Of a stretch of DNA of 64,000 nucleotides, positions 43,342 to 52,843 are shown one piece after another. The stretch comes from JBGPLJ01 sp963826145 (lineage in GTDB: Bacteria; Pseudomonadota; Gammaproteobacteria; Steroidobacterales; Steroidobacteraceae): the NCBI GenBank assembly GCA_963826145.1, contig CAWGVW010000002.1, forward strand, positions 1,178,001-1,242,000, given 5' to 3'. Under the pieces are notes generated by a model. The model saw nothing but the letters and a program-made list of their open reading frames with translations. It searched no databases and was not told the DNA's origin. How positions within the stretch are numbered: the stretch's first letter is position 1; each line of letters starts with the position of its first letter. The position numbers and the translations under genes are program-made.

Positions 43342-43803
43342 ATGAATCGTTCCGCCCGGATTGCTGCCCTCTGTTTCACGGTCGTTGCCTTTGCATGCGC
43401 CGGGAGTCCCGCGTTCGCTGCACTCGGCGCGAATGCCGCATCGGTCGATCGCGACCGCATGCAGTTGAAGGCTGCGGTCAGCACCGTCGCGCAGCCGTTG
43501 TATTCCGTGCACTCGCTCGATCTGCCCGGCGGCACTGTCGTGCGCGAATATGTCGATGCGGGTGGCCTCGTATTCGCCGTGACCTGGAACGGTCCCTTCA
43601 AGCCCGACCTGCGCCAGACGCTCGGCGAATATTTCGCGCGCTATCTGTCTGCGGAGCGCAAGGCGGGTTCGAGTCGCGCGCAGCTTTCAATCGTGCAGCC
43701 GGATGTCGTGATCGAATCGAGCGGTCGCCTGCGGTCGTTCCGGGGCCGCGCTTACCTGCCCGGTGCGCTACCCGCCGGCGTGGCGCTCGAAGAACTGCGC
43801 TGA
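43342..43803 (+). CDS. DUF2844 exported protein
   Basis: 153 residues. A signal peptide (FTVVAFACAGSPAFA) is followed by the DUF2844 pattern: YSVHSLDLPGGTVVREYVDA, GLVFAVTWNGPFKPDLRQTL and RSFRGRAYLPGALPAGV. In many proteobacteria this gene sits directly before DUF3443, as here (3-base gap). Its function is not established. Confidence 0.82.
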   Translation: MNRSARIAALCFTVVAFACAGSPAFAALGANAASVDRDRMQLKAAVSTVAQPLYSVHSLDLPGGTVVREYVDAGGLVFAVTWNGPFKPDLRQTLGEYFARYLSAERKAGSSRAQLSIVQPDVVIESSGRLRSFRGRAYLPGALPAGVALEELR

Positions 43804-43806
43804 GCC

Positions 43807-45027
43807 ATGCACACCCCCCGTCATGGCGCCCGCTTCGCTCTGTGCATTGCACTTGCACTGATGCAGGTTGCGTGCGGTGGGAGCGGAGGCGGAACGGGAG
43901 GCGGCCAGCCACCGCCGCTTCCAACGGGCTCCAACGTTGCATCGATGACGGTTGACAGCGGCCCAGCGGGCACCGTGAACACGCCCTTCGTCGACGTGAC
44001 ATTGTGCGTGCCCGGGACTACCGATTGCCGCACCATTGATCACATCCTCGTCGACACAGGCTCGAGCGGATTGCGGATCATCGCATCTGTCGTTTCGCCG
44101 TCGCTCGCGCTGCCAGCCGTCGTCGACGCTGCAGGCGATCCAGTGACCGAATGCATGCAGTTCGCCGATGGGCAGAGCTACGGCTCGCTGCAACTCGCCG
44201 ACGTGAAGATCGCCGAAGAAACGGCGAGCAGCATCCCGGTGCAATTCATCGGCGACCCCGCTTTTGCGACCATTCCGGCCGACTGTGCGGGCATTGGGCC
44301 GCCGGAAAACACCGTGCAGGCCTTCGGCGCCAACGGAGTCCTTGGCATCAGCGTATTCCGCGAAGACTGCGGTGCCGCCTGCGAGGGCGCTGTTATTGCG
44401 GGCACCTACTACGGTTGCCCGGCGTCGGGCTGCGTTTCGCAGGCGATGCCGCGGGCGAAGCAGGCGCAGAATCCAGTCTGGCATTTTGCCGCGAACAACA
44501 ACGGCGCCATGCTGGTGCTGCGCGCCGTGGATCCAGCGGGTGCCGCAGTCGTTGCCGGGGCCCTCGTATTCGGCATCGATACCGCGGACAACAATCGCCT
44601 GACGAGCGGCAATGTCATTCACGTCGACACCACAACCGGCGCATTTCGCACGATCTATTCCGGTGTGACGCTGCCGGCAAGCTTCATGGACAGCGGCTCG
44701 ACCGGACTTTTCTTCAACGATTCATCGATCACCGTGTGCACCGGATCGATCGCCCCCGACTTCTACTGCCCGGCGGCGCTCCAGTCGCTGTCGGCGAGCA
44801 TCCAAGGCGTTACCGGAACCTCGAGCAGTGTTTCATTCCGGGTTGCAAATGCGGAGAGCCTGTTGATGAATAACGTCACCTTCGTCGCCTTCTCGAGCCT
44901 TGCCGGCACGACGTCGCTCGGTGGCAGCTTCGACTGGGGCCTGCCGTTCTTCTATGGCCGCAGCGTCTATGTGGCAATCGAGGGGCAGAGCACGTCATCC
45001 GGCATGGGGCCGTACCTCGCGTACTGA
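43807..45027 (+). CDS. DUF3443 lipoprotein with aspartic-protease-like motifs
   Basis: 406 residues. A lipoprotein signal ends at LMQVACGGSGG. Two catalytic-type motifs are placed as in bilobal aspartic proteases: ILVDTGSSGLRI (~79-90) and SFMDSGSTGLFF (~294-305). The rest is Gly/Ala/Ser-rich with many cysteines, suggesting disulfides outside the cytoplasm. Paired with DUF2844 upstream. Whether it is an active protease is not known; the DTGS/DSGS pair is seen directly. Confidence 0.82.
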   Translation: MHTPRHGARFALCIALALMQVACGGSGGGTGGGQPPPLPTGSNVASMTVDSGPAGTVNTPFVDVTLCVPGTTDCRTIDHILVDTGSSGLRIIASVVSPSLALPAVVDAAGDPVTECMQFADGQSYGSLQLADVKIAEETASSIPVQFIGDPAFATIPADCAGIGPPENTVQAFGANGVLGISVFREDCGAACEGAVIAGTYYGCPASGCVSQAMPRAKQAQNPVWHFAANNNGAMLVLRAVDPAGAAVVAGALVFGIDTADNNRLTSGNVIHVDTTTGAFRTIYSGVTLPASFMDSGSTGLFFNDSSITVCTGSIAPDFYCPAALQSLSASIQGVTGTSSSVSFRVANAESLLMNNVTFVAFSSLAGTTSLGGSFDWGLPFFYGRSVYVAIEGQSTSSGMGPYLAY

Positions 45028-45032
45028 CGCGC

Positions 45033-45617
45033 CTAGCGGTCCCCATTCAGGAAGGCAACGAAGGCCGCAAGATCCTTGCGATGGTCGTCCCACAGCTCGT
45101 AGACCGGAGCCAAGTCATCGCGCCCGGTCCGCAGCTCGAGGTGCCGGGCTGCGCCCAGGTAGCGTAACGTCGCGAGATCGGTGCTGAAGACGACAGGATC
45201 GGCCTTGTGGTTGGGTGGCGCATGGATCGGGAGGGCAATGCCCTGTTCCGTCGCGCGTAGGCCGGTTCTCTTGAACTCGATGCGCCGGTCGTCTGCGGCA
45301 AGCACGATGACATCCGGCATCGCCAGCTCGCCGCCAATGCGCGTGTCAACCGTCGACCAGAAGTATGTGACCAGCACGTAAGTGATCTTGCCGCCGCGAT
45401 TCACGGACGCCGCTGCGACCGTTACATAGTCGCGCTGTCTCGCGGCGACGTCCCGGCGCTCGCGTGCGAAGACAATCGGCTCGCGCACGACCGTCACCGT
45501 GGCGGCAGTCTGCTCGTCGAGATACTCGATCGGATCGCGCGTCGCCCCGGCCAGGCTGCAATTGAGCGTCGCGACCGCCAGCAGCAGCGCGGCCATGAGT
45601 GGGAAGGAACGCTTCAC
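45033..45617 (-). CDS. Small exported protein, last gene of the multiheme cytochrome operon
   Basis: 194 residues from GTG 45617, one base after the barrel gene's stop. A signal peptide (LMAALLLAVATLNCSLAGA) precedes a mixed alpha/beta domain with PIVFARERRDVAARQRDYVT, KITYVLVTYFWSTVD and ELWDDHRKDLAAFVAFLNG. A cysteine in the signal region does not fit a standard lipobox. The family was not recognised; the tight spacing makes it part of the electron-transfer operon. Confidence 0.65.
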   Translation of the reverse strand: MKRSFPLMAALLLAVATLNCSLAGATRDPIEYLDEQTAATVTVVREPIVFARERRDVAARQRDYVTVAAASVNRGGKITYVLVTYFWSTVDTRIGGELAMPDVIVLAADDRRIEFKRTGLRATEQGIALPIHAPPNHKADPVVFSTDLATLRYLGAARHLELRTGRDDLAPVYELWDDHRKDLAAFVAFLNGDR

Positions 45618-45618
45618 G

Positions 45619-48060
45619 TCAAAAGGCGATTCGGTAAGCGAGGCTCACGTAATAACGCTTGGTATTTTGAGTCTGGTCCAGTGCGTCCCGCTTGCCAAGC
45701 TGCCCGCCGATTTCGAGCTGCACCAGACGCCCGTCCTTCAGGTAGTCGACGAGGAGCGAGGGCACGAAAGCGTACTCGGTGCTGCGGTCGGTTGCGAGCT
45801 CTCGCCGGTCGATCGTGAAGCGCGGCCCGAGCCGCCAGGCACCGGCCATCGGGAAGCGGCTGGTCGCGCCGATCGAGTAGATCTTGCCGGTTTCGTTGTC
45901 GGCGTAGGTGAAGCTCAGCACGTGAAAGTCGCCCGGTCGCCAGGCGTTCGAAGCGTAGAGCTGCGTCTGGTAGGTGAAATTGAGCCCGGTCGCCGGCTGC
46001 GCATCGACGCCGCCTGAGGCGACGGTGGCGCCGGTCTGGGTTGCGAACACGGCCGCCGAGAACTGGAACCGCTCGCCGATTGGCCGCGTTGCCGTGAGCC
46101 CATAGTTCGACGTGACTGGCGTGCGGTCTTGCGCGAGCTGGAAGATCTGGTCATCGGTGAAGACCTGCTGCATCTCCGCGATGGTCGTTACGGGCTGGCC
46201 GATGAGGGCGTTGCGCGTGGTGAGGATCGGTGAATTGCGGTGCTCGAGGTCGAAGCTCAGCGTCCAGCGGTCCGGCACTTGCACCGTGCCGATCAAGGTC
46301 GCCGCGTTCAGCGATTTGTAGAAGATGTCGTAGTCGATGAGCGCGACCAGCGAACCGATCGGCGCGAGGTAGCGCATTTCCGCGCCGACCGCCTGACGAT
46401 CCTGCAGGCCGTCGAATTGCTGCCGGGCGAAGAAGAGACTCGCGTCCCAGTGCTTGCCCTGCGGCGTGTAGGCAACGGCCACCGTCGCGAAGCTGCGGTT
46501 GGTCTGGATCGTGTCCTCGGTCTGCTCCACCGGATAGCCGAGCGTGAAATTCACGCCCCAGGCCGGCCGCCACTGATAGGCGCTGAAGAGGCCATCGAAT
46601 GTGCCGAGCACGCCGTCCTGATTGCGCGACTGGCGCCCGAGGCGCGTGAAGAGGCCGAGAGACCGGTCGGCGAGCTCGATCGATGCCACGCTGAGTCGCG
46701 TCGAATTGTCGCCCTGGTTCTCAAAGCTCTTGACGTAGCCGGCGCTCAGGCGCGCGAGCATGTCGAACCGCTCGCCGCGACGCTGGGCCAGCATATCGAC
46801 GTCGTTGTAAAGCGCATTCTGTGTGGTGGTCTGCGTCGAGCTCGGCACGTTCGTCGATCCGGGCGGCACGCTGTTGTCGACCTTGACGCCGTCATAGCGG
46901 AAGAGCTGCGCGAAGCCGCCGTCAACGCTCCAGCGCTTCGCTTCCTCGCCCGCTTCGCCGGGCGCACGCGGCTTCTGCGTCGCTTTGCGCAGCGCATGCA
47001 GCCGCACCGCGACGCGCTCCGCCGCCTCGCCCTGCGGATAACGGCGCAGGTATTCCTCGTATTCGGCCTTGGCGTGCGCCAGCTGGCCGGAGCGTTCGCG
47101 CGCGAGACCGAGGAGTTCCTGCGCGCGCGCGCGATCCGGGAATTCCGGTTGGCGCTGCAGTTTCGTGAGTAGCGTGATTGCCGTCGGGTAGTCGCGTGCC
47201 GCGATAGCCGTGCGAGCGTCCGCCAGCATTTTCTGCAAAGTCTGCGGATCGACCGCCGGATCCGCGCCGAGCGGCTCGACGGCGGGGAGCGAGCCCTGAT
47301 CGGCCGGCGCGCTGCCGTCGCTCGTCGCCGAGTCGTCGCCTACCGCCAGCCAGGCCCGCGGGTAGTCCGCTTGCGCGAGCGCCAGGAGGCTCTCGGCATC
47401 GCTGCGCTTCGCGATCGGCCCGATCCGCAGCCGGTACCACTTGTCGCCATCGACCATGGCCTCGGACACGTACGCATGGGCCTTGAGTCTTGAGGCGGCG
47501 AGTGTCACGTCCTCCGGTGCGAACGGGGCCGGCTGGGACTCGAGATTGATCGCATAGTTGCTTACTGTGTCCGGCGGCTCGTTGATCGTGACCTTGCCGT
47601 GGCCGCGCGCACGATTAAGGAGGCGGATGCGCAAGCCCCGCGGGTCCGCGCCCTGCGCCAGCACGAATTGTTCGGGCTTCCTCCAGGACAGCACCAATGT
47701 GACTTGGCCGGGTACGTCCGAGTCGACGCGCGCTGCCGCGACGATCTTGGCGCCGCCCGACAGTGGCGGCAGCTCGCCGACGATCTGCGTGCCGAGGCTG
47801 ACGTTGCAGTCCGGCATGGGCTGCAGTGCGATCCTCAGCTCCTGGCCCTGCGACGCCGGCATGTGCGTCACGTAGCGCAGCGAGCACGTGAAGAGCACGG
47901 TGATGTCGACCTGATCCTCGTGATCCGTGAGCTCGATGATGTCGACGAATCGCTGCGGAGCTCCCGTAATCGTTTGCGCGGGCGCGCCCCAGGCCGCGAG
48001 CATGCCCGACAGAAACGCAGCCAGGATGAGTGTCGGTCGCCTAGTGCTTGAACGTCGCAT
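45619..48060 (-). CDS. Outer-membrane beta-barrel with periplasmic SPOR-like and TPR domains (candidate porin of a cytochrome conduit)
   Basis: 813 residues from ATG 48060, overlapping the 52-heme gene's end by 20 bases. Signal peptide (LILAAFLSGMLAAWGAPAQ). The mature part begins with a beta domain (VDIIELTDHEDQVDITVLFT). A SPOR-like module follows at ~167-244 (YAINLESQPAPFAPEDVTLA, DKWYRLRIGPIAKRSDAESL), then TPR helices at ~270-367 (AIAARDYPTAITLLTKLQRQ, KAEYEEYLRRYPQGEAAERV). From ~377 on, alternating strands run to a C-terminal YRIAF, the Phe-ended signal for BAM insertion. Co-transcription with giant cytochromes suggests it passes them, or electrons, across the outer membrane. Confidence 0.78.
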   Translation of the reverse strand: MRRSSTRRPTLILAAFLSGMLAAWGAPAQTITGAPQRFVDIIELTDHEDQVDITVLFTCSLRYVTHMPASQGQELRIALQPMPDCNVSLGTQIVGELPPLSGGAKIVAAARVDSDVPGQVTLVLSWRKPEQFVLAQGADPRGLRIRLLNRARGHGKVTINEPPDTVSNYAINLESQPAPFAPEDVTLAASRLKAHAYVSEAMVDGDKWYRLRIGPIAKRSDAESLLALAQADYPRAWLAVGDDSATSDGSAPADQGSLPAVEPLGADPAVDPQTLQKMLADARTAIAARDYPTAITLLTKLQRQPEFPDRARAQELLGLARERSGQLAHAKAEYEEYLRRYPQGEAAERVAVRLHALRKATQKPRAPGEAGEEAKRWSVDGGFAQLFRYDGVKVDNSVPPGSTNVPSSTQTTTQNALYNDVDMLAQRRGERFDMLARLSAGYVKSFENQGDNSTRLSVASIELADRSLGLFTRLGRQSRNQDGVLGTFDGLFSAYQWRPAWGVNFTLGYPVEQTEDTIQTNRSFATVAVAYTPQGKHWDASLFFARQQFDGLQDRQAVGAEMRYLAPIGSLVALIDYDIFYKSLNAATLIGTVQVPDRWTLSFDLEHRNSPILTTRNALIGQPVTTIAEMQQVFTDDQIFQLAQDRTPVTSNYGLTATRPIGERFQFSAAVFATQTGATVASGGVDAQPATGLNFTYQTQLYASNAWRPGDFHVLSFTYADNETGKIYSIGATSRFPMAGAWRLGPRFTIDRRELATDRSTEYAFVPSLLVDYLKDGRLVQLEIGGQLGKRDALDQTQNTKRYYVSLAYRIAF

Positions 48061-51000
48061 CGGAGACTCGGTGGTACGGCCCTGGAACGACCTTCGAGAT
48101 CGTCGAGAGCGTTTCATCGCTGTACACGTGGCAGGCGCCGCTGCAGTTGCGCAGCTCGCCCGACGTGTACCGCAGGCCGTTCGCCGTCTTCAAATGCACG
48201 TCCGCTTTGAAGTCCTTGGAATGGCAGGCGCCGCAGGTACCGGCATCCGCCGGCGAGGCATAGGGCACCAGATCAGCGTTCGACGTGTGGCACGAGGCGC
48301 ACGCGAGCGCCGTATGGTGCTCGCCCGGATAGTTCGTCGAAACGTGCGTGAAGTTCACGACCGTCCAGTCCGGATAGCTGTGGCATGTCGCGCAGTCACG
48401 CTGCAGCACCATGTGCATTGCGGGCTTACCGGTCGCACCAGCGCCGTTGTGGCAGGTCGAGCAGCTCGACGTGAGCGTCGTGTGATCGAGCCTGACCGGT
48501 CGCCAGGCGAGGGTGCCGTGGCAGCTGTCGCAGGACTCGGTGGTTGGAATGTGCGTGGCGGTCTTCCCGCTCGCATGCACGCTGTCATGGCAGGTCGCGC
48601 AGGTATGCGCCCCGATCGACGCGTGATCGACGCGCACCGGCGTCCAGGCATTGGTCGTGTGACAGCTCTCGCAGGTGTTGGCGCTCGCGATGTGCTGTCC
48701 GGACTTGCCGGCTGCGTGCGTGCCGTCATGGCAGCTCGCGCAGGTGCCCTTCACCTGCGAGTGATCGACGTGCGAAACCGGTAGCCACGCGAATGTCGCG
48801 TGACAGCTTTCGCAGCTGTTGCTCGTCGCCAGGTGCGTCGAGGACTTGCCGGTCCCGCTCGTGGGATTGTGGCAAGTGGCGCAGGTCTGGCCGGCGATGC
48901 GCCGGTGATCGAAGCCGCCGGGCCCGGCAATGGCGGCGCCACCGATGGTCGGAGCACGCGGCACCGTCGACTGCTTGACACCCGGCTGCACTGCGCCGAG
49001 GCCCGGGCGGAGCCCGCGCCGGTCGCGCGTCGAGTGGCAACCGGAGCCGCCGCAATCCCGGCCCTTGTAGTGATTGGCCCCGTCACGCACCCAGAGCCTG
49101 CGCCCGGTGTTCGTCTTCCACTTCATGCCAATCTCGTGACAGCTCATGCAGGTCATGCCGCGCACGGCCGCGTGCTTCATGATCGTGCCGGAGAAGGTGG
49201 TGAAGACCGTCGGCGTATGGCAGAGCTCGCAGGCGATATCGGTCGCGCCATTCGGCTTGTTCGACGGTATGTGGCCCGTTGCGCCCGCCGGGGGCTGCAC
49301 GAGCGTCGGCGGTGCCATGTTGGCGAAGCTGAGGCCATACGCGTGGCACTGGGCGCAGTTCGTCGTGATGTTGACGTGGTTCATCACGTACGCGCTGTAG
49401 TTCCCGGTCGTGTGGCAGAGCGCGCAATTGTTCTTGTCGGCCGCCGGCAGCGGAATGTGGTTGGCCGGCAGGTCGGTGGCACCCTTGAAGCTCGTTGTAT
49501 TGAAGTGGCAAGTACTGCATTCGCCGCTCGCCACGTGCGCGGTGCCGTTCGCCTTGTTCACCGGACGTACCACGGTCGCCGGCGTGCCGATGAATGTCTT
49601 GCCCTTCTCGTGGCAGCTCGAACAGACGATCGAGGTGACGAGGCTGTGCACCATCGAGGGCGGCGCAGTGCCGGTCTTGTTGGTGAACATGAAGGTATTG
49701 AAGTTCGTCGACGAGTGGCAACCCTCGCAGGCGATCGTGCCCGTCGGGATGTGATTCGAGGGCAGCACTTTCACCGCCGGCGTACCGACGAATGTGAGCC
49801 CCGCCGCATGACACTGAGCGCAGTTCGTCGTGAAGCCGGTGTGGTTCATCGGCGGCACGGCGTTAGCGATTACGAAGGTCGTGAAGTTCGTCGCCGAGTG
49901 GCAGTTCGTGCAGACGGTGTTGCCACTCGGAATGTGATTGGCCGGCTCGACCACCGTCGCCGGCGTCCCGACGAACGTGAGGCCCTTGGCGTGGCAAGTG
50001 TTGCAGGACAGTGAGGAGACCACCGCATGGTTCATCGGCGGGCTCTTGTTCGTGACCTGGAAGGTCGTGAAGTTGCTCGCCGAGTGGCAGCTCTCGCAGG
50101 CGGCCGTACCGAACGGAACATGGTTTGCCGGCGGGACCTTCAGGGCGGGCGGCGCCATGTTGGCAAAGCTCTTGCCAGTCGCATGGCACTGCGCGCAGTT
50201 CGCCGTGATGTTCGCGTGGTTCATCGTCGCGACGCTGTAGTTGCTGCCCGAATGACACAGTGCGCAGTTGTTGGTGTCTGCCGCGGGCAGTGGAATGTGG
50301 TTCGGCGGCAGGTCCGTCGCACCCTTGAAGCTTGTCGTGTTGGTATGGCAGGTGTTGCACTCGCCCGCGGCGACGTGTGCCGTGCCGTCCGCTTTGAGGG
50401 CGGGCCGTACGACGGTCGGCGGCGCACCGATGAAGCTCTTGCCCGTTTCGTGGCAGGTGGAACAGGCGATCGAGCTCACCGCACTGTGCACCATCGCAGG
50501 CGGCGCCGTCCCCGTGGCATTGGCGATGAGGAACGTCGAGAAGTTCGACGGCGCGTGACAGCTCTGGCAGGTCGCCGTGCCAAACGGCACGTGAGTCGCC
50601 GGCGTCGTCACGGTCGGCGGTGCGCCGACGAACGTCAGGCCCGCTGCGTGGCAGGTCGAGCACGCGAGGCTCGAGACCGCCGAGTGATTCATCGGCGGAC
50701 TCTTGTTCGTGATGACGAACGTGTTGAAGTTCGTCGTCGAGTGGCAGCTTTCACAGGTTGCGGTGCCAAACGGAACGTGCGTCGCCGGCGGCGCAACCGT
50801 GGCCGGCGTGCCGATGAACGAGAGGCCGCGCGCATGGCAGGTGGCACAGGCGACGCCCGACACGGCCGTATGGTTCATCGACGCCGTGATATTCGGCATC
50901 TGGAACGTCGTGAAATTGGTCGGCGAGTGGCAGCTTTCGCACGCGGCCGTGCCGACCGGCACGTGGTTCCCCGGCAGCACCTTCAAGGTCGGCGGCGCCA

Positions 51001-52822
51001 TGTTCGCGAAGCTCTTGCCCGCGCCATGGCAGACCGCGCAAGCCGTGCCCGGCACCTGCGCATGATCCATCGTGTACTGCGTGAAATCCGCCGCGTTGCT
51101 GTGGCATGTCTGACAGCTCGATGACGCCCCACTCGGCAGCGGGATGTGATTTGCTGGATAGCTGCCCGCGCCAGCGAAGCTCAGCGTCGAGGTGTGGCAA
51201 TCCGAGCACTCGCCGCCTGTCGGATGCGTCTGGCCGGAAGACGTCAGCGCCGGCCGAGTGACGATGGGCGGCGATCCGATGAAACTCCTGCCGGCCTCAT
51301 GGCACGTTGAGCACGCGGCGCTGCTGACGGCGCTATGGACCATCGCCGGCGGCGCGAGCGCGCTCGCGTTCGCGAAGCTGAACGTCGTGAAGTTGCCGGG
51401 CGAATGGCAGGTTTCGCAATTCGCCGAGCCGATCGGTATGTGGTTTGCGGGCACGGCCACGATCGGTGGCGCGCCGACGAACGATTTGCCCGCAGCGTGA
51501 CAGGTGGCGCAGGCGGTGCCCGCGACGGCCGAGTGATTCATCGGCGGGCTGGTGTTCGCCATCTGGAACGACGTGAACGTGCTCGCCGCATGGCAGCTCG
51601 AGCAGTTCGCTGTGCCGACCGGAATGTGATTTGCGGGCTGCGTTGTGATCGGCGGCGCTCCGACGAAGCTCAGGCCGCTCGCGTGGCACGCCGTGCATGC
51701 GAGGCTCGTCACGGCCGCATGATTCATCGGCGGCACAGTATTGGCGATCTGGAACGTCGTGAAGTTGCCCGCCGCGTGACAGCTTTCGCAGGTTGCCGAG
51801 CCGAACGGAATGTGATCGCTCGGCGGAACTTTCAGGACCGGCGGCGCCATGTTGGCAAAGCTCGAACCGGACGCGTGACATTGCGAGCAATTGCTCGCGA
51901 TGCCCTGGTGATTCATCGCATAGACGCTGTAGTCCGCCGGATTCGAGTGACAGAGACTGCAGGTCTGGGTCGTCGGAATGTGATTCGCCGGCATGCCGGT
52001 GCCGGACTGGAAGTTCGTCGTGTTGTCGTGGCACTGGCTGCAATCGCCCGTCGTCGGATGCGGTGCGGGCGGCCGGGTGACGATCGTCACGCCAAAGAAG
52101 CTCATGCCGGCCTCGTGGCAGCTCGCACAGGTGAGCGCCGTGACCGCCGCGTGATTCATCAGCGTGCCGGCGAATGTCACGTAATTGGTCGGCGAGTGGC
52201 AGGACTCACAGGGCGCATCGGCCGTCGGGATGTGCGTCGGCGGCATGCCCTTCGCGCTCACATTGTCGTGGCAGCTCGCACAATTGGTCGTGACGCCGGC
52301 GTGGCTGAATACCGCGCCGCTCCAGCCGATCGTCGTGTGGCAAGCATCGCACTCGAGGTCGGTCTCGAGGTGCGTCGGGCCCTTGCCCTGAGCCTGTACG
52401 CCGTTGTGGCAGGTCGAGCAGCTGCCGCGAGCTTCCGTGTGATCAAAATTCACAGCCGGCGCGAATGCGACGGGCGTGTGGCAGGCGCCGCAGCGGTTCG
52501 ACGACAGGATGTGATTGGAGGGCTTCGCGCTGGCGCGAATCTCGGTGCCGACGCCATGGCAGGACGCGCAATCCTTGGGTGTGCCCTTGAAGATCGCATT
52601 GACGTGGCAGGATTCGCAGGGCAGATCGCGGTGCTTGCCGATCAGGTCAAAGCCCGTCGTGAGGTGATCGAAGTCCGTCGACGTTTTGGGAGTCGCTGCG
52701 GATGCGGCGAAGCCCATGAGCGCGAACAAGCCGGCGAGAGCCGCGAGCCTAGGGAACCTCACCCGGCGCACCACGGCCCGCCGCGGAGCGGTGGCTGTGG
52801 GCTCTTGCTTCATGGTACCCAT
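48041..52822 (-). CDS. Giant multiheme c-type cytochrome, 52 putative heme sites
   Basis: 1593 residues, with a signal peptide (FPRLAALAGLFALMGFAASA). Counting from sequence: 50 CX2CH sites, one CX4CH (CGGSGCH) and one CX3CH (CSGACH), so about one heme per 31 residues. Sites 1-6 and 41-52 are of one type, with short FDH/VDH-containing repeats (VDHSQVKGTCASCHDGTHAA). Sites 7-40 are of another, alternating NFTTF and LSFVG motifs. Abundant NH and DH dipeptides could give distal ligands. A conductive or electron-storing periplasmic or surface protein is inferred. The gene lies between a 21-heme cytochrome and an outer-membrane barrel. Two starts are possible (52822 or 52813). Confidence 0.88.
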   Translation of the reverse strand: MGTMKQEPTATAPRRAVVRRVRFPRLAALAGLFALMGFAASAATPKTSTDFDHLTTGFDLIGKHRDLPCESCHVNAIFKGTPKDCASCHGVGTEIRASAKPSNHILSSNRCGACHTPVAFAPAVNFDHTEARGSCSTCHNGVQAQGKGPTHLETDLECDACHTTIGWSGAVFSHAGVTTNCASCHDNVSAKGMPPTHIPTADAPCESCHSPTNYVTFAGTLMNHAAVTALTCASCHEAGMSFFGVTIVTRPPAPHPTTGDCSQCHDNTTNFQSGTGMPANHIPTTQTCSLCHSNPADYSVYAMNHQGIASNCSQCHASGSSFANMAPPVLKVPPSDHIPFGSATCESCHAAGNFTTFQIANTVPPMNHAAVTSLACTACHASGLSFVGAPPITTQPANHIPVGTANCSSCHAASTFTSFQMANTSPPMNHSAVAGTACATCHAAGKSFVGAPPIVAVPANHIPIGSANCETCHSPGNFTTFSFANASALAPPAMVHSAVSSAACSTCHEAGRSFIGSPPIVTRPALTSSGQTHPTGGECSDCHTSTLSFAGAGSYPANHIPLPSGASSSCQTCHSNAADFTQYTMDHAQVPGTACAVCHGAGKSFANMAPPTLKVLPGNHVPVGTAACESCHSPTNFTTFQMPNITASMNHTAVSGVACATCHARGLSFIGTPATVAPPATHVPFGTATCESCHSTTNFNTFVITNKSPPMNHSAVSSLACSTCHAAGLTFVGAPPTVTTPATHVPFGTATCQSCHAPSNFSTFLIANATGTAPPAMVHSAVSSIACSTCHETGKSFIGAPPTVVRPALKADGTAHVAAGECNTCHTNTTSFKGATDLPPNHIPLPAADTNNCALCHSGSNYSVATMNHANITANCAQCHATGKSFANMAPPALKVPPANHVPFGTAACESCHSASNFTTFQVTNKSPPMNHAVVSSLSCNTCHAKGLTFVGTPATVVEPANHIPSGNTVCTNCHSATNFTTFVIANAVPPMNHTGFTTNCAQCHAAGLTFVGTPAVKVLPSNHIPTGTIACEGCHSSTNFNTFMFTNKTGTAPPSMVHSLVTSIVCSSCHEKGKTFIGTPATVVRPVNKANGTAHVASGECSTCHFNTTSFKGATDLPANHIPLPAADKNNCALCHTTGNYSAYVMNHVNITTNCAQCHAYGLSFANMAPPTLVQPPAGATGHIPSNKPNGATDIACELCHTPTVFTTFSGTIMKHAAVRGMTCMSCHEIGMKWKTNTGRRLWVRDGANHYKGRDCGGSGCHSTRDRRGLRPGLGAVQPGVKQSTVPRAPTIGGAAIAGPGGFDHRRIAGQTCATCHNPTSGTGKSSTHLATSNSCESCHATFAWLPVSHVDHSQVKGTCASCHDGTHAAGKSGQHIASANTCESCHTTNAWTPVRVDHASIGAHTCATCHDSVHASGKTATHIPTTESCDSCHGTLAWRPVRLDHTTLTSSCSTCHNGAGATGKPAMHMVLQRDCATCHSYPDWTVVNFTHVSTNYPGEHHTALACASCHTSNADLVPYASPADAGTCGACHSKDFKADVHLKTANGLRYTSGELRNCSGACHVYSDETLSTISKVVPGPYHRVSDATFKH
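49130..52215. repeat. Nine-heme super-repeat (~840 bp) within the giant cytochrome gene
   Basis: The marker sequence encoding SFANMAPP recurs near 51844, 50996, 50154 and 49315, spaced 848, 842 and 839 bases. Between markers there are exactly nine CXXCH sites each (sites 12-20, 21-29, 30-38): three NFTTF/LSFVG pairs, then three singles. A five-site partial copy (7-11) and a two-site partial copy (39-40) flank them. The pattern indicates successive in-frame duplication of a nine-heme block. Limits are approximate. Confidence 0.8.
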
Positions 52823-52843
52823 GGGTATCCTCCTGCGCCGTCG

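Noticed and set aside
49130..52215. CRISPR-like or satellite interpretation of the tandem repeats
   Set aside because: The repeats are coding, diverged, and follow heme-motif periodicity; there are no identical short repeats with unique spacers.
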